A stretch of DNA of 64,000 nt from Hymenobacter psychrophilus (GTDB lineage Bacteria > Bacteroidota > Bacteroidia > Cytophagales > Hymenobacteraceae): NCBI RefSeq assembly GCF_900107135.1, contig NZ_FNOV01000002.1, forward strand, positions 1 through 64,000, read 5' to 3'. Shown piece by piece: positions 8,138-17,587 of the stretch (position 1 is its first letter; each line of letters begins with the position of its first letter). Under the pieces are notes generated by a model, which saw only the letters and a program-made list of their open reading frames with translations, was not told the DNA's origin and did no database searches. A program made the position numbers and the translations under genes.

Positions 8138-9397
8138 CTACTTCCCTCCTGCCCCCACTCTGCCGGCCACTACCGTGCGGCCGGTGGCCAGGTGTTGCTG
8201 GCGCAGCAGGGCCTCCATGAAGTAGTAGTCGGCGTAGCTTAGGGGCACGTCGATTTCGCTGTTACCTGGTTTCGAGCCGGTGCTGTGCAGCAGCAGGAAG
8301 CCGCCGTTGGTGCCGGCCGGGGCGGTATAGTCGCGGGCCAGGCTGGCCAGGGTTTTGTCGGCCTGCTGGCGGTAGATGGCAGCCTGGGGGCTGTAGGTGC
8401 TCAACTCGTAGAGGGCCGAGGCAATGAGCGCCCCCGCCGAGGCGTCGCGGGGCTCATTGGGAATGGCGGGCGCGTCGAAATCCCAGTACGGCACCCCGTC
8501 AGCGGGCAGGTTGGGGTGGTTGAGCAGGTAGCCGGCTACGCGTTCGGCCTGGGCCAGGTATCTGGGGTCGCGGGTTTCGCGGTACATGAGCGTGTAGCCG
8601 TACAGCGCCCAGGCCTGCCCCCGCGCCCAGGCCGACTCGGGCGCGGCTCCCTGGTGGGTGGTGCGCGTAACTACGGCTCCGGTAGTGGGATTATAATCGA
8701 CTACGTGGTAGGTGCTGAAATCGGGGCGGAAGTGGTTTTTGAGCGTGGTGTTGGCGTGTTGAACGGCGATTTTATAGAACGAGGAGTCGCCCGAGAGGCG
8801 GGTGGCAGCAAACAGCAGCTCCAGGTTCAGCATGTTGTCAATTATCACCGGAAAGCCCCACACGTCCTGGTGGTGGTCCCAGGAACGGATGGCCCCGACC
8901 ACCGGATTGAAGCGGGTGCTGAGCGTGCGGGCCGAAGTCAGCAGCACCTCTTTATAAGCCGGGTCCTGGGTGTAGCGGTAGCCCGTACCGAAGCTGCAAT
9001 ACACCTTAAAACCCATGTCGTGGGTGGTGGCGTTGGTTTTCTCGGGCTCGATGAGGGCCGTGTACTGGCGGGCTGGCACCTGCCATTTATCGTGTCCGGT
9101 GGCCTCGGCCAGCAGCCACAAATAGCCGGGCCAGAAGCCGCTGGTCCAGTCGCGGGAGGCCACCAGTACTAGGTTGCCCTGGCCGTCCACGGTGCGCGGC
9201 GACACCAGCGGGGCTTTGCCCGCCGCCACGGGCTTGCGGGCCTGGGCCACCGGAATTTCGCGTAGCAGCAGCGCCGCCTGCGTTTCGGCCAGCTTTAAGG
9301 TCGCACGCATGACGGAAGAAGCGGCCGGCTTGGTGGTCTGGCAGCCGGCCAGCAGCGTCAAACCAATCAGCGGACAGAGAAAAGGGCGGAAAGTCAT
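8138..9397 (-). CDS. GH88 unsaturated glucuronyl hydrolase, lipoprotein
   Basis: 419 residues with a lipoprotein signal (LIGLTLLAGC, Cys 19). The catalytic domain is a GH88 (alpha/alpha)6 barrel: GFWPGYLWLLAEATG, YCSFGTGYRYTQDP, SWDHHQDVWGFPVIIDNM with the acidic residue implicated in vinyl-ether hydration, and SAWARGQAWALYGYTLM. These enzymes remove the 4,5-unsaturated glucuronyl residue left at chain ends by polysaccharide lyases. The product rearranges to the substrate of KduI, encoded downstream. It lies between the alginate-lyase-fold gene (74 bp upstream) and uxaC (101 bp downstream). Location in the periplasm or outer membrane is inferred from the signal. Confidence 0.92.
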   Translation of the reverse strand: MTFRPFLCPLIGLTLLAGCQTTKPAASSVMRATLKLAETQAALLLREIPVAQARKPVAAGKAPLVSPRTVDGQGNLVLVASRDWTSGFWPGYLWLLAEATGHDKWQVPARQYTALIEPEKTNATTHDMGFKVYCSFGTGYRYTQDPAYKEVLLTSARTLSTRFNPVVGAIRSWDHHQDVWGFPVIIDNMLNLELLFAATRLSGDSSFYKIAVQHANTTLKNHFRPDFSTYHVVDYNPTTGAVVTRTTHQGAAPESAWARGQAWALYGYTLMYRETRDPRYLAQAERVAGYLLNHPNLPADGVPYWDFDAPAIPNEPRDASAGALIASALYELSTYSPQAAIYRQQADKTLASLARDYTAPAGTNGGFLLLHSTGSKPGNSEIDVPLSYADYYFMEALLRQQHLATGRTVVAGRVGAGGK

Positions 9398-9471
9398 GGG
9401 CTTAATCGGCTACTGTTTTTCAATCAGATGCGGCATAGCCGGCGGATAGCTTAAGGTGGTAATGGTGGCGG

Positions 9472-10671
9472 CTACAGCCAGATAAGTGGGTGCCGCACGG
9501 GCAGGTTGCGTAGCACTTCGGGCACCTGAGGGTCGTGGTCGAGGCGCTGCCAGGTGGTTAGCCACTGGCGGTTATCGAAGCGCACGGCCACCAGCACCAG
9601 GCTGGGGTGGGCCACCGGCCAGTCGTTCCAGTACATCACATCGTGGGCAAAGGGCCAGGCGGCTTTGTTTTCGATGTAGGGGTACAGGAACTCGATGCCG
9701 CGCCGGATACCGCGGCCGTCGGGCGTCTGGTAGGTCCAGAGGTCGTCGGTGGGGGTGCTGAGCACGGCGCAGATTGTGGCTATGGCGTCGAGGTTGAACA
9801 GGGAGTAGCCGTAGGGCTTGGTGCGGCGGGTTTCAAGCGGAAAGCTACCGTCGAGGGACATCTGGGTGGGCAGCAGCACGGTTTTGTAGCGCGTGCGGCA
9901 GAAGTCAAGTAGTTCGGCGTTGCCGGTGAGGCGGGCGAAGGCGGCCACCTGCACGGTCCAGCAGGTGCCATGGTTGTTGGCCTCGTTCATCTCGGCAAGG
10001 CCGTAGGGGTGAGTGGTAAGCCAGGTGAGGTAGCTGCTGAACCACTCCTTGATGCCCGCCAGCTCGGGCCCGCTCCGGAAGGCCGGCGACGAGGCTTCGA
10101 ACATCCGCACGCCCTGGGCCACTTCCAGCAGTTGAATGGTGTCGATAACGCCGATACCGCGGCCCGTAAACCGGCCCGAAATGGCTTGTGAGTACAACAG
10201 CGAGGGATTCATGAGCGTGGCCGGGTCGAGAAACCAGGCCCGTAGGTGCCGTAGCGCGTGGCGGGCGTACCGCTCGTCGTGAGTAAGCTGGTAGGCCGAG
10301 GCCAGGGCCCCGACAATGCGGCTGAACCGAATCATGGCCCGGCGGTGGGCCACAAAGTTGGCGGGGTTGGTCTGGCCGTCGCGCTGCACGTAGGGGCCGC
10401 CGGGGTTGGCCGGATCAGGCCACCAGTAGTCGCCCTCCGAAAAGAAATCGTGGGGGCCGCCGGCACTCCGGGTCGCCACGCTGTCGGTTACCGTGCGCGG
10501 CTGCTCCAGCAGGGCCTGGGCCGCCTCGGCCAGCACCTTGGCCCGCAACGTGCGGGTCGCCAGTTGCTTCAGCGACTCCGATTGGTTGGCGCTGATCGGA
10601 ATCTTGCTTGCGCAACCAGTGGCGAACACGCCATTCAGCAGACAGCAAAACAGGGTCAGCGTTTTCAACAT
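9472..10671 (-). CDS. Alginate-lyase-fold polysaccharide lyase (PL38-like), lipoprotein
   Basis: 399 residues. The N-terminus MLKTLTLFCCLLNGVFATGC looks like a lipoprotein signal. The body belongs to the alginate_lyase (PF05426) (alpha/alpha) toroid group: DFFSEGDYWWPDPANPGGPY, LRAWFLDPATLMNPSLLYSQ, and the catalytic-type motif EANNHGTCW near residue 235. The CAZy PL38 family of this fold includes glucuronan and alginate lyases, so cleavage of a 1,4-linked uronan is the likely role. It is the first gene of the leftward uronate operon and has a LacI-type operator upstream (11054-11074). A paralogue lies at 18520-19719. The PL38 assignment itself is inference; the fold is well supported. Confidence 0.82.
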   Translation of the reverse strand: MLKTLTLFCCLLNGVFATGCASKIPISANQSESLKQLATRTLRAKVLAEAAQALLEQPRTVTDSVATRSAGGPHDFFSEGDYWWPDPANPGGPYVQRDGQTNPANFVAHRRAMIRFSRIVGALASAYQLTHDERYARHALRHLRAWFLDPATLMNPSLLYSQAISGRFTGRGIGVIDTIQLLEVAQGVRMFEASSPAFRSGPELAGIKEWFSSYLTWLTTHPYGLAEMNEANNHGTCWTVQVAAFARLTGNAELLDFCRTRYKTVLLPTQMSLDGSFPLETRRTKPYGYSLFNLDAIATICAVLSTPTDDLWTYQTPDGRGIRRGIEFLYPYIENKAAWPFAHDVMYWNDWPVAHPSLVLVAVRFDNRQWLTTWQRLDHDPQVPEVLRNLPVRHPLIWL

Positions 10672-11053
10672 GGGGGCTTGCTAATGGTGGGCGCAGGGTG
10701 CTTGGTGGTGTACTTCGTGATTTTGGCAGGCCTCGTCGCATCGGCCTGGCCCGCGCCTTGCGCTAAACGCTGCAGGCTGTTCACCACGCCCGAATGCCGG
10801 AACGCCGTTGCCGGAGGGGAGGGATTTAGTAGAAGCATTGGCGCAGTACTCTGCTGGCACTCCGCATTTGTTGGCAGCACGCTGGCCGCGAGGCCCGTGC
10901 GCAACAGCGCGGGCAGGAAGGCAAACAGAGACATAGCACGGGTGGGAAAAGCGAACAAAAAGGGCCGACAAGACAGCCAGTGCAACCGGATTAAGGCTCC
11001 GGCCACGCTTAAATGTAGGTCTCCTCGCCCCCGATACCCTGCAAACGGCCGGG

Positions 11054-11074
11054 TTTATTTACGGAATCGTTTGC
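11054..11074 (-). promoter_or_regulatory. LacI-type operator upstream of the lyase-GH88-uxaC operon
   Basis: Within the 450-bp gap 10672-11121 the minus strand reads GCAAACGATTCCGTAAATAAA. It shares 17 or more of 21 positions with sites at 16100, 16156 and 24431. The core has a central CG with imperfect two-fold symmetry, as in operators of the LacI family. It lies 383 bp upstream of the lyase start and just 3' of the GH2 gene, pointing to an independent promoter for the leftward operon. The rest of this gap shows no gene I can support. Confidence 0.75.
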
Positions 11075-11121
11075 AGGGTTTGGCCTTGCGCAACCCACAT
11101 GTGCCTCCCCGCCCCAGCCTC

Positions 11122-13629
11122 CTACAACGCCAGCACTGCCGCGGGCAAACCGGGCGACTGCACGGCCACAGTGGTTTGGCCGGGCGTGGCGGTGAGGCGG
11201 ATGATGGCCCGGCCGTTGTAAGCCTGCACCCTGCTCGAGCCGCTGCTGGTACCCAAATCGTCGTGCAGGCGGCCTTCGCCGGCCAGCGAGAAGCGCAGCC
11301 AGTTGGCGGCGTCGAGGCAGGGTACGCCCTGGGCGTCGCAGAGCTGAGCCTCCACGGTTACTAGGCCGTTGGCGTCGGCAGTTTTGGTGAGTGTGAGGCG
11401 GGCCGGGGTAGCCCACTTTTCGGTCTGGTAGCGGAAGCTGATTTGGTCCTCGACGCGCTGCTTGCCCTGGTAGGCAACGGCCCGTACCTGGTTGGTACCG
11501 GCCACCAGCGGCACCTGCCAGCTCAGGCCGGCGGCCGGGAAGTTCTGGCTGTCGCGGGTTTTAAAACCGTAGCTTTTGCCGTTTACAAACAGCTCGGCCC
11601 GCTCGCAGTTCGAGTACACTTTCACCATCTTCAGCTCGCCCGGCTCCCCCCAGCGCACCGGCCACGAGTGCCCGTAAATGTGGGCCATCGGCTTATCTGT
11701 CCAGTATGACTGGAACACGTAGTACGATTCCTTGGGCGTAAGGTCGCGCTCCACTACGCCCTTCTGGTTCATGTAGGGCACGGGGTTGTCGGGCCGCACG
11801 GGGGTCGAGAAATCCTTGAACGGCCAGTAGGCGGTGCCGCTGAGCCAGGGCATAGTTTCCTGCTCCTTGAGGTGCCAGTCGATGAGGTTACAGATGTAGC
11901 TCTCGCTCCAGTCGCCATCCTTGGAAACCCGGGCGCTGCCGCCGAACAGCGAGGCGTCGCCGGCCCGCTCGTCGGCACCCTGGCCGGTTTTTATCTTGGC
12001 CAGCGCGTTGTCGGGGGTTTCGGAGTGGCGGCCGGCATGGCTGTCGCCGCCCCATTCTACGTGCAGAAAGCGCTTCACCTGCTTGAATTCTTCCGCCGAT
12101 ACTTTTTTGTAATCGGTGTAGATACCGCGGTACCAGCCGGCCCAGATGGAGGGCGAGTACACGTCGGGAATGTCTTTGGCGAAGTCGCAGCGGCGGATGG
12201 CGGTGTAGCGGCTGGGGTCGAGCTGATGGGCCAAGTCGTTGAGCTCCTTCATGTAGGTGCGAATCTTCTCCTTGTCGAACTCGGGGAAGTCGTTGGGCCA
12301 GTCGTTTTCGTTGCCCAGCCCCCAGATGATGATGGACGGGTGGTTGTAGTGCTGCTGCACCATGTTGGTCATCATGCGGCGGCCCTGCTCCTGGTACACC
12401 GTCCCGCCCAGCCCGCCCCGGCACCACGGCACTTCCTCCCACACCACAATACCCAGCGAGTCGCACAAATTCAGCACAATGCGCGACTGCTGGTAGTGGC
12501 CCAGCCGGATAAAGTTGACGCCCATTTGCTTCATCAGCAACATTTCCTGCCGGATCTGCGGCTCGGTCATGGCGGCGGCCACTCCGGCGTGGTCTTCGTG
12601 GCGGTGGGTGCCGCGCAGCAGCAACCGCTGCCCGTTGAGCTTAAATGGCCTCTTCTCCACGAACTCAATGTGCCGGAAGCCCACGCTAGTCGTAAGCCGC
12701 CAGGCCCGGGGGCCCTCCCCCACCGTTACCTCCACGGCGTACTGGCGCGGGTTCTCGGGCGACCACAGCAGGGGCTTTTTCAGCTTGAAATCGGTTACCG
12801 CCACCTCGCCGGCCGCCACCCGCACCGCGCCCCGGTACTGGCCCACGACTTTGCCGCGCGGGTCGAGTAGGCGCACGACCACCGGCGCATTGGTGCCCGT
12901 GGCCACGGTGGCCGGAAAGGCTATTTTCAAACCTAAGGTGCCGGTTTGGCCGGCGGCATCTACGGCCGCATGAGCCATAAGGCGCTCGGCGTACAGGGCC
13001 GGCACGTAGGTCAAATTCAAGTAACGATAGAGCCCCCCGTAGAGGTTGAAATCCGACAGGTCGGAGGGCATCATCTCTAGGTCGCGCGAATTGTCGCAAC
13101 GGATGCTGATGGGCACCTTGCCCTTAAACTGCTTCTGGTAGGCCTCCATCTTTTGGAAGTCGGCCACAGCTTGGGTGATGTCTACCGTCCACTCGTCGTA
13201 GCCGCCCACGTGCGAGCCCACTTTGGTGGTATGAATGTAAACCTCCGTTTTCTGGCCCGCGCCCTCGAAGTGCAGCAGCGTCCGGCCGTTGGCGTAGGGG
13301 TTTTGCACGGCCAACTGGGTGCGGTACCAGCCAGGGCCCTGGTAATAGTTTATGTCGGGGGCCACGGCATCAACGGCGTTGAAGCAGTGGGGCAGCGTTA
13401 CGGGCGTCCAGAGCGGTACGGTTTCGGGCGAGCCGGGCGCAGCGGGCCGCACGGCTTCCCAAATGCCGCCCAAGTCCTGTTTCACGTATTCCCAGCCGGC
13501 CGTGAGGCGGATGCTTTGCTGGGCCTGGGCAGGCTGATGGCGGGTGGCAAACAAAAGCAGCAGCAAAAACCGCAGGAAATGAGTGCCTTTCAATGGGTGG
13601 GGAACTGGGGAAGTGCGTTTACGAATCAT
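11122..13629 (-). CDS. Glycoside hydrolase family 2 protein (beta-glucuronidase/galactosidase-like)
   Basis: 835 residues with a signal peptide (FLRFLLLLLFATRHQPAQAQ) and the GH2 architecture: sugar-binding jelly-roll (about 45-215, with GWYRTQLAVQNPY), Ig-like domain (to ~315), TIM barrel (about 320-620) and C-terminal Ig-like modules. The predicted acid/base lies in IWGLGNENDWPND and the nucleophile in FLHVEWGGDSHAG; GTHRHEDHAGVAAAM is another GH2 landmark. In a glucuronate locus a beta-glucuronidase or a side-chain galactosidase is plausible, but sequence alone does not settle specificity. The ATG at 13629 was preferred over a TTG two codons upstream. It is downstream of the beta-helix gene at a 165-bp gap. 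Confidence 0.88.
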   Translation of the reverse strand: MIRKRTSPVPHPLKGTHFLRFLLLLLFATRHQPAQAQQSIRLTAGWEYVKQDLGGIWEAVRPAAPGSPETVPLWTPVTLPHCFNAVDAVAPDINYYQGPGWYRTQLAVQNPYANGRTLLHFEGAGQKTEVYIHTTKVGSHVGGYDEWTVDITQAVADFQKMEAYQKQFKGKVPISIRCDNSRDLEMMPSDLSDFNLYGGLYRYLNLTYVPALYAERLMAHAAVDAAGQTGTLGLKIAFPATVATGTNAPVVVRLLDPRGKVVGQYRGAVRVAAGEVAVTDFKLKKPLLWSPENPRQYAVEVTVGEGPRAWRLTTSVGFRHIEFVEKRPFKLNGQRLLLRGTHRHEDHAGVAAAMTEPQIRQEMLLMKQMGVNFIRLGHYQQSRIVLNLCDSLGIVVWEEVPWCRGGLGGTVYQEQGRRMMTNMVQQHYNHPSIIIWGLGNENDWPNDFPEFDKEKIRTYMKELNDLAHQLDPSRYTAIRRCDFAKDIPDVYSPSIWAGWYRGIYTDYKKVSAEEFKQVKRFLHVEWGGDSHAGRHSETPDNALAKIKTGQGADERAGDASLFGGSARVSKDGDWSESYICNLIDWHLKEQETMPWLSGTAYWPFKDFSTPVRPDNPVPYMNQKGVVERDLTPKESYYVFQSYWTDKPMAHIYGHSWPVRWGEPGELKMVKVYSNCERAELFVNGKSYGFKTRDSQNFPAAGLSWQVPLVAGTNQVRAVAYQGKQRVEDQISFRYQTEKWATPARLTLTKTADANGLVTVEAQLCDAQGVPCLDAANWLRFSLAGEGRLHDDLGTSSGSSRVQAYNGRAIIRLTATPGQTTVAVQSPGLPAAVLAL

Positions 13630-13794
13630 TAGCAAAAACAGGGTCGGCGCGGGCTATACCCGGCGCCGACGGCGGATGGACGGAGGAGTTACAGGAATGA
13701 AACCGGGCCATTACCCGGGCTGGTTTTCAGCAAAAACGCTCCACTCCGTTTGCGGGGCGGGGCGCTTTTGCTACCGGCGTTGTCGGGCGGCGGG

Positions 13795-15906
13795 TTACTG
13801 GCGGCTGAAGCGTATCGTTTGCCGGTGCGAACCGTCGCTTACGGTCATCAGATAAGTGCCCGCCGGCAGCGCAGTTACGTTCACGCTGGCCGCGGGCTGG
13901 CCGGCCCCCAGGCGCTGGCGCAGCACTGTCCGGCCCAGCAGGTCGGTAACGGTCAGGTCTGCCGTGCTGGCTCCCGCTCCCACCACCGTCAGTAGCCCGT
14001 CGGTGCTGGGGTTCGGAAACACGCGCAACGTTGCGGCCGGGCTGGTGGCTGGGGCGGTTGCCAGCCCGGTGGCCGGGCGTGCAGCGGAGCAGATAGGGCG
14101 GGTGGCCGAATTACTGAAGTAGAGCGTGAAGCCCCCGGCTTTCGATACCATCACGAAGTTGCTGCCGTCGTTGGTCACCCAATAGGCCCCGTCGAGGCCC
14201 GCCAGGCCGGTGTTCGTAAGGGTTACTTCCGGGCGGGCGTTCTTCAGCTGAAACGCCATAGTTTTGCTGAAATCCACGTAGTAAGCGGGCACGCCGTTGG
14301 TCGTGTTAAAGGCAAACTTGTAGAGCGCGTTGGCCGAAGGCACCCAGTAGAGACTGAATTTCTTGAAGTTGCTCAGGGCGGGCCCACCGCTGCCCAGCAC
14401 GTGCACGTTGGTAAAGCTCACGTTGTTGAATTCGGGTAATCCGGCGGCCGAAGGCGTACCGAACGAGCAGCTGCCGGCCCCGCCACCCGCAGGAGCCTTT
14501 TTGATAATCACCGTCCGGGAAACCTCCGTAGCCAGGGCCTGGGAGCCGGCCTCAATGGCCCGGGCGGCCACGGTGTAGGTACCGGCCGCCGTGGGCGTCC
14601 ACGTCACGCTGTACGGGGAGGAAGCATCCTGCTGGTAAAAGGCTCCATTAATTTTGAAGTTCACCTGCTGAATCGAGCCGTCGGGGTCGGAAGCCGTAGC
14701 GGCCAGCGTGATGGTGGTGCCCAGCACGTACTCCTGGTTGTTGCTGGCCGGCGAGGTGAGCGAAACCGTGGGCGGCTGGTTGGCCGGCGGCGTAGTGCTG
14801 CCGCCGCAGGGCATGATGTTCCAGCCCGGGCACGATTTGGTGATGATGCTTTCTGTGCCGTCGCTGAGCGGGAAATCGGGGGTGTTGGGCACCCGCGTGT
14901 TGTTCCAGACGTGGATATTGCGCGGGCTGCCTTGCTTTTTGCGCACCGTCGGAATCTGCCCGCCGGCGGTTTGCAGGTTGAAGGTGTTGCCAAAAATGGC
15001 CAGGCTGTCGGCCGTGCGGCTGGCTATGCCCCGGTCCAGAATATCAATGCCCGAGGCTAGTACCGTAGAGCCCGCCCGGTTGAAAGTGTTGCCGTACACG
15101 AAGGCGTAGGAGCCCTTCAGGTCGATGAAAGCGTCGGCGCTGTTCTCCCCGCTGATGCCCGCGGCCGAAAACGTGTTGTTGCGGATAACGGTCCCGCGGG
15201 TGCCTTCCTTCAGGTCCAGGCCTTCGGCGGCCACGTTGGGGCCAATGGTGCAGTTCTGTACCGTGTTGAAGTCGCAGTGCGGGCGGTATTTGGCGTGCTG
15301 GCCCACATCGGAGCCAATGTAGATGCCTTCGCCGTAGCCGGGCTGCACGAGGCCGGTGTTGTAAATCTGGCAGCCATCCACCACGTTGCGGCCCGAGCCG
15401 TCGCGCAGGTGCAGGGCTTCATCGGCCACGTCGTGCACTGCCACGTTGGTAATCTGGCCGTAGCTGGAGTTGTCGAACACCAGCCCCTTAGAACCCTGGC
15501 GCAACTCTAAATCTTTTATTTTCCAGTAGTTGCCCCCCATAATCCGCAGCACGTAGCCCGCTGTGTTGGGCCCCGCGCCTTCCAGAATGGGCCGGTTGCT
15601 GGCGCTGGCCCCGCGCAAAATAATGGGCTGGGTGGCCGTACCACTGGCTTTCGAGGAAAACCAGGCTAGGTCTTTCACGGCCAGACTTTTGTACGTGCCG
15701 GCTGAAATCACGATTTCGTCGCCGGGCTGGGCCGTGGCCAGGGCATTCTGGATTTCGGCTACCGTACCGCAGATTTTAACGGCGGTTGCCCGGTTGGCCG
15801 TGGTCGGAGCCGAGGCAGGGCCGGTGGGTTGCGCCTGCGCGCTCAGGGCGGTGGGCGCAAGGCCAAGCAGTAGCGCGCAGAGGCGCGGCAGGAAGAGATG
15901 TTGCAT
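13795..15906 (-). CDS. Secreted right-handed beta-helix polysaccharide-lyase-like protein with T9SS tail
   Basis: 703 residues in several parts. A signal peptide (about 1-23) is followed by a parallel beta-helix (about 40-350) opening [20 protein letters not shown] and [11 protein letters not shown], as in chondroitinase-B-like lyases; later coils include [20 protein letters not shown] and [20 protein letters not shown]. Next come an Ig-like domain ([16 protein letters not shown]), a ~125-residue module I do not recognise, and a type A T9SS sorting domain ([11 protein letters not shown], ending [10 protein letters not shown]...FSR). It should be exported across the outer membrane. Lyase family (PL6, PL31 or other) is not resolved. 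Start at 15906 gives a proper signal peptide. LacI-type operator at 16100-16120. Confidence 0.85.
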   Translation of the reverse strand: MQHLFLPRLCALLLGLAPTALSAQAQPTGPASAPTTANRATAVKICGTVAEIQNALATAQPGDEIVISAGTYKSLAVKDLAWFSSKASGTATQPIILRGASASNRPILEGAGPNTAGYVLRIMGGNYWKIKDLELRQGSKGLVFDNSSYGQITNVAVHDVADEALHLRDGSGRNVVDGCQIYNTGLVQPGYGEGIYIGSDVGQHAKYRPHCDFNTVQNCTIGPNVAAEGLDLKEGTRGTVIRNNTFSAAGISGENSADAFIDLKGSYAFVYGNTFNRAGSTVLASGIDILDRGIASRTADSLAIFGNTFNLQTAGGQIPTVRKKQGSPRNIHVWNNTRVPNTPDFPLSDGTESIITKSCPGWNIMPCGGSTTPPANQPPTVSLTSPASNNQEYVLGTTITLAATASDPDGSIQQVNFKINGAFYQQDASSPYSVTWTPTAAGTYTVAARAIEAGSQALATEVSRTVIIKKAPAGGGAGSCSFGTPSAAGLPEFNNVSFTNVHVLGSGGPALSNFKKFSLYWVPSANALYKFAFNTTNGVPAYYVDFSKTMAFQLKNARPEVTLTNTGLAGLDGAYWVTNDGSNFVMVSKAGGFTLYFSNSATRPICSAARPATGLATAPATSPAATLRVFPNPSTDGLLTVVGAGASTADLTVTDLLGRTVLRQRLGAGQPAASVNVTALPAGTYLMTVSDGSHRQTIRFSRQ

Positions 15907-16099
15907 AACGATTGTGGGAATTGGTGGAAGGAGAAGCAGCGCGGCAGCCAGCGAAGCGTTGGCCCGGCTAGTCGCTCCCGTTAGTGGGGCCCAACAACCG
16001 TAGGCAAAAGAGCTTTTCACTGGTTATCAGATAATTATTATTGTATAGTAGATACATAAGTACAGGAAATACTTAGGGTCTGACCTACTTTCACCAGCA

Positions 16100-16120
16100 T
16101 TTATCTACGGAATCGTTTTC
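16100..16120 (-). promoter_or_regulatory. LacI-type operator for the beta-helix lyase gene
   Basis: The minus strand reads GAAAACGATTCCGTAGATAAA, 194 bp upstream of the beta-helix gene start at 15906. Together with the oppositely oriented copy at 16156-16176 it forms a divergent operator pair in the 410-bp gap between that gene and uxuA. Confidence 0.75.
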
Positions 16121-16155
16121 GTTCTCCCGGCCCCGTTCCGGCTTTGGTCCGCCCC

Positions 16156-16176
16156 GGAAACGATTCCGTAGATAAA
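16156..16176 (+). promoter_or_regulatory. LacI-type operator for uxuA
   Basis: The plus strand reads GGAAACGATTCCGTAGATAAA, differing at one position from the divergent copy at 16100-16120. It lies 140 bp upstream of the uxuA start. The orientation relative to the downstream gene is the same as at the other three sites. Confidence 0.75.
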
Positions 16177-16230
16177 CAGGCTATCTACTGGTGCAGACCC
16201 GCGCGATAATCCGGTATTTGGTGCAACTAG

Positions 16231-16296
16231 CGGGCGGCGCGCCCTACCAAGTGCGCATCTTGTGCGCACTTGGTAGGGCGCGCCGCCCGTTTTTTT
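16231..16296 (+). terminator. 27-bp perfect hairpin plus T7 in the uxuA leader (terminator or attenuator-like)
   Basis: A perfect inverted repeat with 27-nt arms (16231-16257 and 16263-16289) and a 5-nt loop is followed by seven T on the plus strand. It has the layout of an intrinsic terminator but lies between the operator and the uxuA ATG, ending 20 bp before the start codon. It could be a transcription attenuator, or a mobile REP-like palindrome that landed in the leader. No tandem alternative anti-terminator structure was evident by eye. Confidence 0.7.
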
Positions 16297-16316
16297 CCGC
16301 CTCCTTATTTTCTGCA

Positions 16317-17480
16317 ATGCCCCTTATTCAAAGCTGGCGCTGGTATGGCCCCGCCGACCCCGTTTCACTCGCCGACATTCGCCAGGCCGGGGCTACCGAT
16401 GTGGTATCTGCCCTGCACCACATTCCCAACGGCGAGGTGTGGCCGGTAGCCGAAATTGAACGGCGGCAGGCCGAAGTAGCCGCCGCCGGCCTGTGCTGGA
16501 GCGTAGTGGAAAGCGTGCCCGTGCACGAGCACATTAAAACCCGCACCGGCGACTTTGCCCTTTACATCGCCAATTACCAGCAGAGCCTGCGCAACCTAGC
16601 CGCCTGCGGCATCGGCACCGTCACCTACAACTTCATGCCGGTGCTCGACTGGACCCGAACCGACCTGGCCTATGAACTGGCCGACGGCTCGCGGGCCCTG
16701 CGCTTCGAGCGGTTGGCCTTCGTGGCCTTCGATGCGCTACTGCTGCAGCGGCCCGGTGCCCGCACCGAGTATTCGGAACAGGAGCTGGCGGCTGCCGCCG
16801 CGCACCTAGCGGGCCTGAGCGCCGAGCAGCAGCTGCAGTTGCAGCGCAACATCATTGCCGGCCTGCCCGGCAGCGAGGAAAGCTTCACGCTCCAGCAGTT
16901 TCAGCAGGCCCTCGATGCCTACGCCGGCCTCGACGCGGCCCGGCTGCGGGAACATTTGGTGCTGTTTCTGCGCGACATCGTGCCGGTGGCCGAAGAGGTG
17001 GGCATCAACTTGGCCATTCATCCCGACGACCCGCCCTACCCCATCCTGGGCTTGCCCCGGGTGGTGAGCACGGCCGCCGACGTACAGGCTTTATTTGAAG
17101 CCGTGCCCTCGCCCAGCAACGGGCTGTGCTTCTGCACCGGTTCGTTCGGCGTGCGGCCCGACAACGACCTACCCGGCATGGTGCGCCAGTTCGCCGACCG
17201 CATCCACTTCCTGCACCTGCGCAGCACCCAGCGCGACGCGGCCGGCAACTTCTACGAGGCCAACCACCTCGAAGGCGATGTGGACATGTACGCCGTGCTG
17301 CGCGAAGTAGTGCTGGTGATGCGGCAGCGGCAAATCAGCCTGCCCATGCGCCCCGACCACGGCCACCAGATGCTCGACGACCTGCACAAGCGCACCAATC
17401 CCGGCTACTCCGCCATCGGCCGCCTGCGCGGCCTAGCCGAGCTACGCGGACTGGAATTAGGCATAGCGCGCGGTTTGTAA
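16317..17480 (+). CDS. uxuA: Mannonate dehydratase
   Basis: 387-residue TIM-barrel enzyme dehydrating D-mannonate to 2-keto-3-deoxygluconate. Family blocks: [91 protein letters not shown] and [12 protein letters not shown], which carry the metal-binding His, Cys and Asp residues. ATG at 16317 was chosen: it gives [11 protein letters not shown] and the normal length, whereas the longer frame translates the upstream hairpin. It is the only plus-strand enzyme gene of the locus, transcribed away from the beta-helix gene and convergent with the SDR gene. It feeds KdgK and Eda. Confidence 0.95.
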   Translation: MPLIQSWRWYGPADPVSLADIRQAGATDVVSALHHIPNGEVWPVAEIERRQAEVAAAGLCWSVVESVPVHEHIKTRTGDFALYIANYQQSLRNLAACGIGTVTYNFMPVLDWTRTDLAYELADGSRALRFERLAFVAFDALLLQRPGARTEYSEQELAAAAAHLAGLSAEQQLQLQRNIIAGLPGSEESFTLQQFQQALDAYAGLDAARLREHLVLFLRDIVPVAEEVGINLAIHPDDPPYPILGLPRVVSTAADVQALFEAVPSPSNGLCFCTGSFGVRPDNDLPGMVRQFADRIHFLHLRSTQRDAAGNFYEANHLEGDVDMYAVLREVVLVMRQRQISLPMRPDHGHQMLDDLHKRTNPGYSAIGRLRGLAELRGLELGIARGL

Positions 17481-17506
17481 CCCGTAAATAACTATCCAAA
17501 GGCACG

Positions 17507-17560
17507 AAGCCCACGAGCCCGTAGCGCGACAGACGTGCGCTACGGGCTCATGGGCTTTAG
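17507..17560. terminator. Bidirectional terminator between uxuA and the SDR gene
   Basis: Arms of 21 nt (17507-17527 and 17537-17557) with a single wobble pair form a strong hairpin between two convergent genes. Short A and T runs flank it. Confidence 0.75.
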
Positions 17561-17587
17561 GGGTGGTGGGCTCCGTACTCTGCCAGA

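Noticed and set aside
16105..16317. 70-residue minus-strand frame in the uxuA leader
   Set aside because: It only translates the palindrome and operators; a similar peptide arises from the other arm, so it is a by-product of the inverted repeat.
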